Assembly (NCBI GenBank): GCA_934254725.1
Contig: CAKQLR010000011.1
Location: forward strand, 1 to 47,759
Reading direction: 5' to 3'
Origin: an uncultured Clostridia bacterium
GTDB taxonomy: Bacteria > Bacillota > Clostridia > Christensenellales > Borkfalkiaceae
Length of the DNA: 47,759 bases
In this document: piece by piece, positions 24,455 to 33,156 of the stretch
Layout: each line of letters opens with the position of its first letter
Position numbering within the stretch: position 1 is the stretch's first letter
Notes under the pieces: model-generated
Told to the model about the DNA's origin: nothing
The model's input: only the letters and a program-made list of their open reading frames with translations
The model's database searches: none
Translations under genes and position numbers: made by a program

Positions 24455-26311
24455 TCAGGAAATGAAGTCGCAAACCTTTTCTGCGTACTCGGTAGGATTG
24501 TCGATAGGTAAACCCTCGATAAGTCTTGCCTGGCAAAGAAGTATTTCGGCAAGCTCTTTAAGTTTGTCCTTATCGGTATCGTAAAGGTTCTTAACTTTTT
24601 CGAAAATCCTATGATTAGCGTTGATTTCCAGGACTTTTTGCGCGTTGACCTTGTCGTTTGCGCCCGGCATTGCGTTTAAAACTTTCTCCATTTCGATGGA
24701 AACTTCGCCCTTGGAGGAAAGGCAAACGGGGTGATTTTTAAGCCTTGAAGTGACCTTGACTTCGGCGACTTTATCGCCGAGGCAATCTTTAAGATAATCG
24801 GTAAGCTCCTTGTACTCTTCAGCGTTTTCCGCCTGCTGTTCTATACCGGTGTCGTCGCCCGCACAGTTCTTGAACTGCTTTTCTTCAAAATCGCCGAGCA
24901 TCTTTATACAGAACTCGTCTATCTCGTCAGTGAAGCAAAGCACGTCGAAGCCCGCGTCGAGGACGGCTTCAGTCTGAGGCAAAGCCATGACGCCTTCCGC
25001 AGTTTTTCCCGTGCCGTAGTAGATGAACTTCTGCGTTTCGGGCATAGCGTTGACGTATTCCTTAAGCGTGACTTTCTTGCCCTGCTTTGCGGAGTAGAAC
25101 ATGATAAGGTCTTTAAGCCCCTCTTTGTGGGAACCCCAGTCGCTGTATACGCCGTACTTAATCTGAAGCCCGAACGCGTCGAAGAATTTTTCGTATTTTT
25201 CTCTGTCGTTTTCGAGCATGGAAGCGAGTTCGTTTTTGATCTTCTTTTCTATGCTCTTGCCTATCTGTTTAAGCTGTCTGTCCTGCTGAATGGTCTCACG
25301 GGAGATGTTGAGCGAAAGCTCGCTGTCCACAACGCCCTTTACGAAGCTGAAATAATCGGGGAGAAGCTCTTCGCAGCGGTCGGTGATAAGCACGCCGTTG
25401 GTGTAAAGCTTCAAACCTTTTTCATAACTCTTTGTATAGTAATTGTACGGCGCGTGCGAAGGTATGAACAACATAGCCTTGTAATCTACCGTCCCTTCCG
25501 CGGAATAGTGAATAACGTGCAGATAATCGTCCGTATCGAAGAACGTTCTTCTGTAGAAATCTTTATACTCTTCTTCGGTGACTTCCGTCTTATTCTTCTT
25601 CCAGAGCGGAACCATGGAGTTGATGGTTTCCTCTTCCTTATATTCGGTGGAAGGTTTGCCCTCTTCTTCGCTCGGTTTATACTTGGTAACTTCCATTTTA
25701 ATGGGGTACCTTATATAATCCGAATACTTCTTGATAAGGCTTCTTAAACGGTATTCTTCGAGGAATGCGGAGTAATTCTCCTCCTCGGAGTCTTTCTTCA
25801 TATACAGGGTTATTTCCGTGCCGTAATCCGCTTTTACCGCGGGGGTTACGTCGTAGCCCTCTGCGCCCGTGCTTACCCACATATACGCCTCGTCCGAGCC
25901 GTATGCCTTGGAAAGTACTTCAACCTTTTCCGCAACCATGAACGCGGAATAGAAGCCTACGCCGAACTGACCTATTATATTTACGTCGTCGTTCTTTTCG
26001 TTATTAGCCTTGAAGTCCTGAGAACCGCTCTTTGCGATAACGCCGAGGTTGTTTTCAAGTTCGTCCTTAGTCATGCCTATGCCGTTATCGGAAATAGTAA
26101 GCGTCCTCTTTTCCTTGTCTGCTTTTATTTCTATGCGGAAATCCCCGCGGGAAATATCGCTTAAATTTTCGGTAAGGCTTTTATAATAAAGTTTATCGAT
26201 AGCGTCGCTGCAGTTGCTGATAAGCTCGCGCAGGAAAATTTCTTTATGCGTGTATATGGAGTTTATCATAAGATCAAGAATTTTCTTCGATTCCGTTTTA
26301 AAACTTTTCAT
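24455..26311 (-). CDS. htpG: Hsp90-family molecular chaperone HtpG
   Basis: HtpG is the bacterial Hsp90, an ATP-driven homodimeric chaperone. The 618 residues start with the ATPase domain: KEIFLRELISNCSDAIDKLY, then TISDNGIGMTKDELENNLG and GQFGVGFYSAFMVAEKVEV. These carry the catalytic Glu, the Asp-Asn-Gly ATP site and the lid. The middle domain includes NISRETIQQDRQLKQIGKSI, and a C-terminal dimerisation domain completes it; no linker or MEEVD tail is present, as expected in bacteria. The promoter carries a CIRCE-like operator, so HrcA heat-shock control is likely. The nitroreductase gene follows within 11 bases. Confidence 0.97.
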   Translation of the reverse strand: MKSFKTESKKILDLMINSIYTHKEIFLRELISNCSDAIDKLYYKSLTENLSDISRGDFRIEIKADKEKRTLTISDNGIGMTKDELENNLGVIAKSGSQDFKANNEKNDDVNIIGQFGVGFYSAFMVAEKVEVLSKAYGSDEAYMWVSTGAEGYDVTPAVKADYGTEITLYMKKDSEEENYSAFLEEYRLRSLIKKYSDYIRYPIKMEVTKYKPSEEEGKPSTEYKEEETINSMVPLWKKNKTEVTEEEYKDFYRRTFFDTDDYLHVIHYSAEGTVDYKAMLFIPSHAPYNYYTKSYEKGLKLYTNGVLITDRCEELLPDYFSFVKGVVDSELSLNISRETIQQDRQLKQIGKSIEKKIKNELASMLENDREKYEKFFDAFGLQIKYGVYSDWGSHKEGLKDLIMFYSAKQGKKVTLKEYVNAMPETQKFIYYGTGKTAEGVMALPQTEAVLDAGFDVLCFTDEIDEFCIKMLGDFEEKQFKNCAGDDTGIEQQAENAEEYKELTDYLKDCLGDKVAEVKVTSRLKNHPVCLSSKGEVSIEMEKVLNAMPGANDKVNAQKVLEINANHRIFEKVKNLYDTDKDKLKELAEILLCQARLIEGLPIDNPTEYAEKVCDFIS

Positions 26312-26424
26312 GATATTTTACCTCTCTTTTCGTGTGATTTTTTCTTGTGACCGCACCGTAACGCTTCGCCGCATATAAAAGCAATTTTTTGGTAAAAGTT
26401 TTTAGCAGACAAAGCATTGAATTG

Positions 26425-26451
26425 TTAGCAGTCAACTTATTTGATTGCTAA
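26425..26451 (-). promoter_or_regulatory. CIRCE-like operator (HrcA site)
   Basis: TTAGCAGTC (26425-26433), a 9-base spacer, and GATTGCTAA (26443-26451) match the CIRCE consensus TTAGCACTC-N9-GAGTGCTAA in 16 of 18 arm positions. The arms are complementary in 8 of 9 positions. The element lies immediately downstream of the htpG -10 box, where HrcA would block initiation. Confidence 0.85.
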
Positions 26452-26452
26452 T

Positions 26453-26480
26453 ATTATACCACTTAAAAAAAAGATGTCAA
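26453..26480 (-). promoter_or_regulatory. Promoter of htpG
   Basis: On the minus strand TTGACA (26475-26480) and TATAAT (26453-26458) are both perfect, spaced by 16 bases, with the CIRCE-like operator directly downstream. Confidence 0.88.
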
Positions 26481-26580
26481 GGGTTTTTAACAAAAAAATT
26501 CAAAAAAATAATGACAGTGCCGACTGACGGAATTCTTAAGGATAAAAAACGGAATACCTGCCGCAATTTTTTAAAGCGCA

Positions 26581-26614
26581 CAAAAAAACCCGGCGAAGTA
26601 AAACCTGCCGAGTC
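26581..26614 (-). terminator. Terminator after the RpiB-like gene
   Basis: On the minus strand ACTCGGC pairs with GCCGGGT (one wobble) around a 12-base loop and is followed by seven Ts, about 28 bases after the stop. Confidence 0.8.
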
Positions 26615-26641
26615 TTTTATTTTAAAGTTATTCAAATAGAA

Positions 26642-27220
26642 TTATTCGGGTTTCTTATCGAAATCGAGAGTTAAATCGTAATCGCCGAGTTTGTGTACCT
26701 TGAAACCGTTTTTCTTGTATTCTTCGTAATCGAACGCCTCGAGCTCGTCTATCGCGAGTTTGTGGAATTCATAGAAGTTATGCCACCATTCCCAGCCGCT
26801 GCCGAGGGAGTTTGCAAGGTAAGCGTCGGCAATATCGCAAGCGGTCTGCGGAGCAACGTAGAATGCGCCCATGGCAAGTACGTTTACACCGTTACCCGTT
26901 ATAGCGCGGATAGCCGCGGGAAGGCTTTCTACAACGCCTGCGTGAACGTGCGGGCATTTGCTTGCTGCGATATGAATACCCATACCGGTGCCGCAGAATA
27001 CCAAAGCTCTTTCATAGTTGCCTTCGGAAATTTCCGCACCTACTCTTAAACCTACGCGGTGGAACATAAGGTCGGTATCCTTGGGATCACTGTCCTTCTT
27101 AACGCCGAGGTCGAGAATCTTCCAGCCTTTTTTTTCAAGGTGTTCCACAACGACTTCCTTAAGCGGGAAGCCGGCAAAATCTGCGCCTACAACCAAATAC
27201 TTGTCTTTTACGGTTTTCAT
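26642..27220 (-). CDS. RpiB/LacA/LacB-family sugar-phosphate isomerase
   Basis: This 192-residue protein belongs to the family that isomerises ribose-5-phosphate/ribulose-5-phosphate or galactose-6-phosphate. VVGADFAGFPLKEVVVEHLE and LVFCGTGMGIHIAASKCPHV (with the active-site Cys) are the family signatures, and GNGVNVLAMGAFYVAPQTA follows. Residues about 150-192 form an extra C-terminal segment (YKKNGFKVHKLGDYDLTLDF) beyond the usual 145-150 residues. Related longer proteins act on other sugar phosphates in clostridia. It lies just downstream of the GH3/GH78/GH28 unit but has its own promoter, so a role in using the released sugars is inference. Confidence 0.85.
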   Translation of the reverse strand: MKTVKDKYLVVGADFAGFPLKEVVVEHLEKKGWKILDLGVKKDSDPKDTDLMFHRVGLRVGAEISEGNYERALVFCGTGMGIHIAASKCPHVHAGVVESLPAAIRAITGNGVNVLAMGAFYVAPQTACDIADAYLANSLGSGWEWWHNFYEFHKLAIDELEAFDYEEYKKNGFKVHKLGDYDLTLDFDKKPE

Positions 27221-27258
27221 ATTTTCTCCTTATATTTTGTTTTTTGCAATTTGTGTTC

Positions 27259-27276
27259 GTCCGATTGCGTTCGGAC
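27259..27276. repeat. Palindrome downstream of the RpiB-like gene promoter
   Basis: GTCCGA, a 6-base spacer ATTGCG, and TCGGAC form a perfect 6-bp inverted repeat just downstream of the -10 box, a position typical for a repressor site or a leader hairpin. Confidence 0.5.
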
Positions 27277-27282
27277 ACTTTT

Positions 27283-27311
27283 ATAATACCACTATAAATT
27301 GTCCGTGTCAA
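27283..27311 (-). promoter_or_regulatory. Promoter of the RpiB-like gene
   Basis: On the minus strand TTGACA (27306-27311) and TATTAT (27283-27288) are spaced by 17 bases. Confidence 0.75.
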
Positions 27312-27393
27312 ATAATTATCGAAATTATTGCCGCCGTTTTCGGATTTTTATTTTATAATAAGGACATTGAGACCGTAATAGAGTTACTCGATT

Positions 27394-29468
27394 TTATTTT
27401 ATAGTGTAGCAAAGGCAGTCATGCAAGCCCAGCTCTTTGCTCCTTTCGTCCGGCAAATGCCCGCCTGCAAAGAATTTTACGGCGTCGGGTTCTATCCTCT
27501 CGCCTTCGGCATTCACTGCTTTTACCCAGTAGGCGTCGGCTTTTATCGTAAGACGCTTTTCCTCGCCCGCTTTCAGGTAAACGCGTTTAACGCCGACAAG
27601 CTGGAAGTTGGGCGTTTCCACACCTTCTTTTGTATATTTCGCGTAGAGCTGAACAACTTCTTCGGCATTGTAGTTGCCGACGTTTTTAACTGTAACCTTA
27701 GCTATGTAACCGCCCGATGATTTTTCCACCGAAAAATCGCGGTAGCTAAACTTCGAATAGCTTAAGCCGTAGCCGAACGGGTAAAGAGGTTTACCGCAAA
27801 AATATCTGTAAGTTCTGCCGTGCATGGAATAATCTTTTATAGAAGGCAGTTCTTCGTCGCCCTTATAAAACGTTACGGGCAATCTTCCGCTCGGGCTGAC
27901 TTCGCCACAGAGCACGGAAGCGATAGCCTCGCCGCCACGAGCGCCCGGATACCAAGCGTGAATGATTGCGTTTGCTTTTTCCTTAACGGTTTCGGAGAAA
28001 TCCACCCGAACGCCCGCAAACGTTATTATGACCGTTTTTTCGGAAACGCCCGCTATTTGTTCCATAAGCATTCTTTGAGATTCGGGGAGATACGCGCTTA
28101 CTCTATCGCCGTTTCCTCCGCCCTCTTCGCTCTCCGTAGTTTCGTCAAAACCTACGCAAAGAAGCGTGATATCGGCGGCTTTTGCAAAAATCAAGGCGTT
28201 GTTTATCTGACTTTTCGGGCTGCCCTCGTCAAGCCATTCGTTGTTGAGCGGAGCGCCTTTATCCACAAAGACTTCCGATTTGTTAAACTTCTTTCTCACG
28301 CCGTCGGCTACGGTGGAATATTCGTTCGACCAGCCGTGATAATTGCCGAGAAGGGCGAGTTTCGAATCGCCGTTCGGACCTATGACTGCTATCTTTTTTA
28401 CCTTGTTTTTATCGAGCGGAAGCGTTCCGTCGTTCTTCAGCAATACGATGCTTTCGCAGGCGATTTTATAATTTAAATCCTTGTGCTTTTTGCAATTAAC
28501 CACGCTGTACGGGACGGAAGAATAGGGTCTTTCCTCTTCAAACTCCCCGAGCAAAAACCTTGTGGTGAAAGCCTTACCGCCGCGGTTTTTATATCGTTTT
28601 CGTCTACCATATCCTTTTCGTAGGCTTCGGTAAGGTTGTTGTAAACGCCGCCGCAGTTAAGGTCGCAACCGCCTTTAAGCGCCATCACCGCGGCCTCGTT
28701 CATATCGGAGGCTACCATGTGCCCGTTTACGAAATCGGCAAGCGCGCCGCAATCGGAAACGACGTGACCTTCGAACTTCCAACGGTTTCTTAAAACTTCC
28801 TTTATCAGAAAGGGGTGAGCACAGCACGGATAGCCGTTCACCCTGTTGTACGCGCCCATTACGCTTTCGACCTTAGACCTCTTTACAAGCATTTCAAACG
28901 CGGGAAGATAAGTTTCGAACAAGTCCTTATCGTTCACTTCCGCATTGAAAGAATGCCTGTCCGCCTCGGGCCCGCTGTGAACGGCAAAATGTTTTGCACA
29001 TGCTGCGGAACGTAAAAATTTCCCGTCGCCCTGCAAACCTTCCACGAAAGCGCAACCGTTTTCGGCTGTAAGAAAAGGGTCTTCGCCGTAAGGTTCCTGA
29101 CCTCTGCCCCATCTCGTGTCGCGATAAATGTTTATGTTGGGAGACCAGTACGTAAGCCCGCGATACTGACCGTAGTCGCCGAGCTCTGCGCTTTTGTTAT
29201 ATTTTGCGCGACCTTCCAAGGAAACCGCTTCCGCAATCTTTTTGACGAGCGGAGGATTGAAGGCGGCAGCCATTCCTATAGTCTGGGAAAACCGTTGCTA
29301 CACCCGCCCTTGCAACGCCGTGCAGAGCTTCATTCCACCAGTTGTATTCGTGCACACGTTGAGCCGCTCCATTCCGTCAAAAACGTATAAAAGCTGGCTT
29401 ATCATTTCATACACGGTCATTTTCTCTACAAGTTGCTCGGCTTTCTTTTTGGCTTCTTCTCTTGTCAT
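27394..29468 (-). pseudogene. GH3 beta-glucosidase/xylosidase-like gene with three frameshifts
   Basis: The translated pieces together cover a complete GH3 enzyme of about 690 residues. The N-terminus is MTREEAKKKAEQLVEKMTVY, then ISQLLY and ERLNV. A second frame continues HEYNWWNEALHGVARAGVAT. A third frame (from 29273) holds GMAAAFNPPLVKKIAEAVSL, RWGRGQEPYGEDPF and the nucleophile region HVVSDCGAL. A last frame (27394-28554) has LLKNDGTLPL, the GH3 C-terminal domain and a fibronectin-III-like end. Breaks: an extra TG in CACAC at 29353-29357, a missing G in GGG 29285-29287, and a missing A in AAA 28568-28570. There are no internal stops otherwise. ATG 29466-29468 overlaps the upstream GH78 stop (ATGA). 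Either recent inactivation or consensus errors; if intact, a cytoplasmic beta-glycosidase. Confidence 0.85.
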
Positions 29469-31627
29469 TTTGCTTCACCTTTTAAATATCTGTTTATGTG
29501 TTTGTTTACGGGAATAACCTCGCCGTTGTCTATCAGGAAAACGCCCTCGCAATCGTTATCGATTTTCACCGAAAAGCCCGTTTTATCGTAGATATATGCC
29601 GCTTTTATGTTTTTTCCGAACACGGTCAGGCTGTAATTTACATCGCCCGTTTCGGGCAGATATACGGGTTTGATAAACACTTTCTTTTCGGTTGCGTCTG
29701 CCTTAACGCCGAGCAGCCCGTAAAAGATTTGCTTTACGCAGGCGCCGAACATCGGGTGGTTGTGAGAGGATCTTCCGTCCCAGTCCTCCCAGAGAGTCGT
29801 AGCCCCGTTTTTCATCATAAAGCCGAAAGAAGGGTATTTTTCAGACGATAAAAGCTTGAAAAGGAGCTTTTCATACCCGTTTTCCGCAAGGTAGGAACAC
29901 AGCACGTCCGTGCCGAAAATACCCGTATCGAAGCAACCGAGCGCCGTGTATTTTTCTATAAGCGCTTTTTCCATATCCTTATTGCCCAAGCCGAGAGACA
30001 GCGCAAACGCGTCCGCGCCCTGCACTCCGCCGCAGAAGGAATTCGTTTTCCTGTCGTAATACTTTTCTTTCAATAGTTCTTTCGTTTTTGAAATAAGTGC
30101 CGTATATCGTGCGTTATCGCCCGTTTCGCAAGCAAGATAATCGGCTATCTGCATACATTTAATATAGTAAAAAGTGTTTACGAACGGCTCGGGAATTTTT
30201 ACGGGTTCGGGAGTACACCAGTCGCCGAGACACCACCCCTTGTCCCGTTCTTTCACTATCAGACCGTTTTCGGTAAAGCCCGCCATGCAGTTAAGATACC
30301 TGTGAATACCAGGCAAGTATTTGCGTACAAGAGCTTTGTCGCCGAAAAGTTTATAGTGATAATACGGCACGAGAGCCATGGCTCCGCCCCATCCGCCGGG
30401 ACCGCCTCCTCCGCCGCACAGCGGTGCGGTATGCTGAACGTGCCCCGTTTTTACGTCCTGACAATCGGCAATATCGTTAAGCCATTTTTCAAAAAACAGC
30501 CTTGAATCCGTAAGCAGCATGGCGCTTTCGCATATAAGCTGACCGTCGCCCGTGTAGCCGAGACGCTCCCTGTGCGGGCAATCGGACGGAATTCCTCCGT
30601 GCATATTCCCGAGTTGAGTTCTCAAATACGCCTTGTAGAGCCAATTTAAAACTTCGTTGCCGCATTCGAACGAGCTGTTTACTTTCACGCCCGAGTGAAC
30701 GACGCAAACGGTTAAATCTTCTACTGCACCCTCGACTTCAAAGTACCTGAAACCGCTCCAACAAAAGAACGGATGCAGAATTTTCCCTTTAACGGTATCA
30801 AGATATTGAGTGCGGGAAATCTGGTCCTTGCTGCCCGCGGAGAAGAAATCGAGCTTTCCGTCCGAAAGATTTTCGGCGTGGGTTATGCTCACGTTACCGC
30901 CTTTGGCGGTAAACGAAACGAAGCCCGTTATATTCTCACCCGCATCGTAAATTACGCCGTTTCCCGTCTCCGAAATTTTGGAAGGGATTATCTTTCTTAT
31001 TATTTTATCGTTCGGGCAGGTCTGCAAAAAGTACTTCGCTTCGAGCTCGGGAACGACGGTGAGAGATATCCTTTTTTGTTTGTCGGGGCACTTGAAAATT
31101 TCATCGTTATAAAGTGAAAAGTCCTGTATTTCGCCGAAAAACAGGTTATTTTCGGTAATAAAGCCGCTTGTGGCAATCTCACTTCCGTCGGTGTAAAACT
31201 CCTCGGTTACGCCGTTAAAAGAAACCCTGACAGAATAGCACAAAAGCAGGCTGTCGCCGAACTTCGTGTTGCCTTCCACGTTTCTTCTCGTCTGACGGTA
31301 GAAGCCGTTGCCGAGCATTACAGCCACGGTGTTTTCGCCCTTTTTGAAATACCCGGAAATATCCGTTTTGTTATAGTAAATCGTGTGCGAGGTTTTATCC
31401 GCGAGCGGGTAAAGAAAATCCGAAAAATCTCTGTCAGAGTAGTCCGAAAAAACGGGTTTGAAAAATTCCTCACCCACGCGGGTACCGTTGACGAACAACT
31501 CGTAATATCCCAACCCGCAGATGTCTATTTCGACCGAGGTGAAATCCTTTACGCTTATCGTTTTATAAACAATGGGAGACTGAACGAACGGCTGACAGGA
31601 CAGCCACTTAGCTTTTTCCGAAAACAT
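29465..31627 (-). CDS. GH78 alpha-L-rhamnosidase
   Basis: GH78 enzymes remove terminal alpha-L-rhamnose by inversion. The 720 residues begin with beta-sandwich carbohydrate-binding-like domains: FTSVEIDICGLGYYELFVNG, then FFKPVFSDYSDRDF and the VAVMLGNGFYRQ segment. The (alpha/alpha)6 catalytic domain carries the signature GGIPSDCPHRERLGYTGDGQ (about 336-355), with the general-acid region DCPxRERxGxTGD intact. The late segments NGATTLWEDWDGRSSHNHPM and GLLGVKADATEKKVFIKPVY are typical. There is no signal peptide, so oligosaccharides are probably cleaved after import. It starts 3 bases after the GH28-like stop and ends in an ATGA overlap with the GH3 gene, a sign of translational coupling. Confidence 0.92.
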   Translation of the reverse strand: MFSEKAKWLSCQPFVQSPIVYKTISVKDFTSVEIDICGLGYYELFVNGTRVGEEFFKPVFSDYSDRDFSDFLYPLADKTSHTIYYNKTDISGYFKKGENTVAVMLGNGFYRQTRRNVEGNTKFGDSLLLCYSVRVSFNGVTEEFYTDGSEIATSGFITENNLFFGEIQDFSLYNDEIFKCPDKQKRISLTVVPELEAKYFLQTCPNDKIIRKIIPSKISETGNGVIYDAGENITGFVSFTAKGGNVSITHAENLSDGKLDFFSAGSKDQISRTQYLDTVKGKILHPFFCWSGFRYFEVEGAVEDLTVCVVHSGVKVNSSFECGNEVLNWLYKAYLRTQLGNMHGGIPSDCPHRERLGYTGDGQLICESAMLLTDSRLFFEKWLNDIADCQDVKTGHVQHTAPLCGGGGGPGGWGGAMALVPYYHYKLFGDKALVRKYLPGIHRYLNCMAGFTENGLIVKERDKGWCLGDWCTPEPVKIPEPFVNTFYYIKCMQIADYLACETGDNARYTALISKTKELLKEKYYDRKTNSFCGGVQGADAFALSLGLGNKDMEKALIEKYTALGCFDTGIFGTDVLCSYLAENGYEKLLFKLLSSEKYPSFGFMMKNGATTLWEDWDGRSSHNHPMFGACVKQIFYGLLGVKADATEKKVFIKPVYLPETGDVNYSLTVFGKNIKAAYIYDKTGFSVKIDNDCEGVFLIDNGEVIPVNKHINRYLKGEAK

Positions 31628-31630
31628 AAT

Positions 31631-32959
31631 TTATCGCCTTATTAAATTATCCACGCCTTCCGGCTGACAATCGATTTTTTTTGCGTAGTCGTTCGACACG
31701 AAAAGATTTTTGACCTTTCCCCCGTCCGTTTCTATCGGGGTAACGTCGGTAAGAAGCCCGTCGATAATCAGATTATCTATGGCGCTCTCCTTTATCACTA
31801 TTCCTCTCGTATCGAGCTTTTCGTTTTTCTCTATGTGAATATCTTTAAGTAAAAGGTTTTTGATTTGCGTTTTGCAGTCGTTGCCTTTTTCTTCAAAGAA
31901 AATATAATCGGAGCCTATCTGCATAAAGTCCGAACCGCAGTCGGAATTTACGAAATGTATATCGAACAGCCTCAACGTATCTATAACGCCGCCTAAACGG
32001 AAAAGCATGGGTCTTGTGTAATCGTACTTCCTGCCCTGCTGTTTTACGTCCACGTTTTCGATTGTTATAGAACCTATGTGACCGTATCTTTCGTCTTCTT
32101 TATACTGAGGATTTACCCAGGGATTTATAAAGAAACCGTAGCTTTTATACGTGCCCGTAACGTTACGGATTACCACCCTGTCGAGCATGCCCTTGCCGTG
32201 CGACAAAAGGCGTATACCCTGATCGGAATCGTTCATTTTTACGCCGTCCACGAGAACGTCCGTAATGCTCGATACACCGTCAAGCTCGTCGCAGGCGAAC
32301 GCAATAAGGTCGTCGCCCGCGCAACCGCAGATATTCCTAAGCGTAATAAAGCGCGATTCGCCGAAAAAGTGCAGTCCGTCCTGATTCTGAGCGAACATTA
32401 TGTTCGGCAATTCTATCCTTACGTTTTCCATATTCACGTACTCGGCGTTTCCGCAGGCGAGCGCGTAAGTTCTCTGGTCTTTAAGAACTACGTTATACAG
32501 AGAGAAATTTTTCACGCCGAAAATGCGGAAGCCGGTATTCCCGTATTCCGCCATGGAGGAAACGTCGTCCGTGCCCTCGGGGACTTCGACATGATGCTCC
32601 TGCTTGGTGCAGTTGAAATTGTAAGTTCCGCCGATAAAGTGAATGTCTTCGTCCAACCTTTCGCCGTTCGGGCGGCAGTTTGCGTTGACTATCAAAGAGC
32701 GCGTTACGTGATCCTTTAAAAAGAACCCGCAACTTTCGTTTACGCATTCTATAGTGGTGTGAGAATGCACTTTGAGAGTATCGGTATAATAAGCGCCGTC
32801 AACTATAAGGTGCAAGCCTCCGCGCTCGACGGCAAGGTCTAAAACGCTTTGAATTTCTTTTGTTCTTTCTGTTCCTCCGCCGATATTCACGTTTGAATCG
32901 GGCGATACCACGTCGCTGAGGATAACGGTAAATCTGTCAAATTTTCTTTTAATTTCCAT
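31631..32959 (-). CDS. GH28-like (polygalacturonase-type) right-handed beta-helix hydrolase
   Basis: This 442-residue beta-helix protein has the GH28 active-site order: NQDG (192-195, normally NTDG), GDD (215-217), SHGKG (253-257, like GHG) and a later basic residue. GH28 enzymes hydrolyse alpha-galacturonide or rhamnogalacturonan linkages by inversion. Repeated short strands (ITDVLVDGVKM, LDRVVIRNVTG, IGSITIENVDVK) show the coil pattern. There is no signal peptide, so it should act inside the cell on imported oligosaccharides, perhaps as an exo-enzyme. It is the first gene of the GH28-GH78-GH3 unit, with GGAGG 11 bases before the ATG and an extended -10 promoter. Some GH28-like clades have other substrates. 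Confidence 0.8.
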   Translation of the reverse strand: MEIKRKFDRFTVILSDVVSPDSNVNIGGGTERTKEIQSVLDLAVERGGLHLIVDGAYYTDTLKVHSHTTIECVNESCGFFLKDHVTRSLIVNANCRPNGERLDEDIHFIGGTYNFNCTKQEHHVEVPEGTDDVSSMAEYGNTGFRIFGVKNFSLYNVVLKDQRTYALACGNAEYVNMENVRIELPNIMFAQNQDGLHFFGESRFITLRNICGCAGDDLIAFACDELDGVSSITDVLVDGVKMNDSDQGIRLLSHGKGMLDRVVIRNVTGTYKSYGFFINPWVNPQYKEDERYGHIGSITIENVDVKQQGRKYDYTRPMLFRLGGVIDTLRLFDIHFVNSDCGSDFMQIGSDYIFFEEKGNDCKTQIKNLLLKDIHIEKNEKLDTRGIVIKESAIDNLIIDGLLTDVTPIETDGGKVKNLFVSNDYAKKIDCQPEGVDNLIRR

Positions 32960-32999
32960 AGTTAAAGCAACCTCCGAATAATAAATCCCGCGCAGACAA

Positions 33000-33012
33000 A
33001 ACCGCGTCGGTT
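33000..33012. promoter_or_regulatory. Candidate LacI-type operator
   Basis: AACCG-CGT-CGGTT is a perfect 5-bp inverted repeat flanked by A/T, placed about 12 bases downstream of the -10 box of the GH28-GH78-GH3 promoter. Placement and AACCG/CGGTT arms suit a LacI-family repressor, but no such regulator gene is in the window. Confidence 0.4.
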
Positions 33013-33023
33013 AAATTACCCCG

Positions 33024-33029
33024 ATTATA
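33024..33029 (-). promoter_or_regulatory. Extended -10 promoter of the GH28-GH78-GH3 unit
   Basis: On the minus strand TGATATAAT provides a perfect TATAAT with the TG of an extended -10. The -35 region is poor, which fits an extended -10 promoter. It is about 65 bases upstream of the GH28-like start. Confidence 0.7.
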
Positions 33030-33116
33030 TCACGGAGAAAAAAACTTGTATATGCCGACTAAGTTCGTTTTTTGCACTTTTCGCTTATTATTCCGAACGA
33101 TTTTTTTTAAAGTGTC

Positions 33117-33151
33117 GGGACTGCCGTTATATGCGGCAGCCCCTTTTTTTT
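33117..33151. terminator. Hairpin after the surface-protein gene, T-tract on the plus strand
   Basis: GGGACTGCCG and CGGCAGCCCC (one mismatch) form a strong stem with a 7-base loop about 5-40 bases beyond the stop of the minus-strand surface-protein gene. The eight Ts follow it on the plus strand, so on the gene's own strand the hairpin is preceded by As and followed by GACACTTTAAAA. It probably marks the operon end, but its orientation is unusual. Confidence 0.45.
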
Positions 33152-33156
33152 ATTGT

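Larger units (their letters stand above)
26312..26641. other. htpG regulatory spacer
   Basis: These 330 bases contain the htpG promoter (26453-26480), the CIRCE-like operator (26425-26451), an untranslated leader of about 110 bases without a clear hairpin, and the terminator of the RpiB-like gene (26581-26614). No further gene is supported. Confidence 0.65.
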
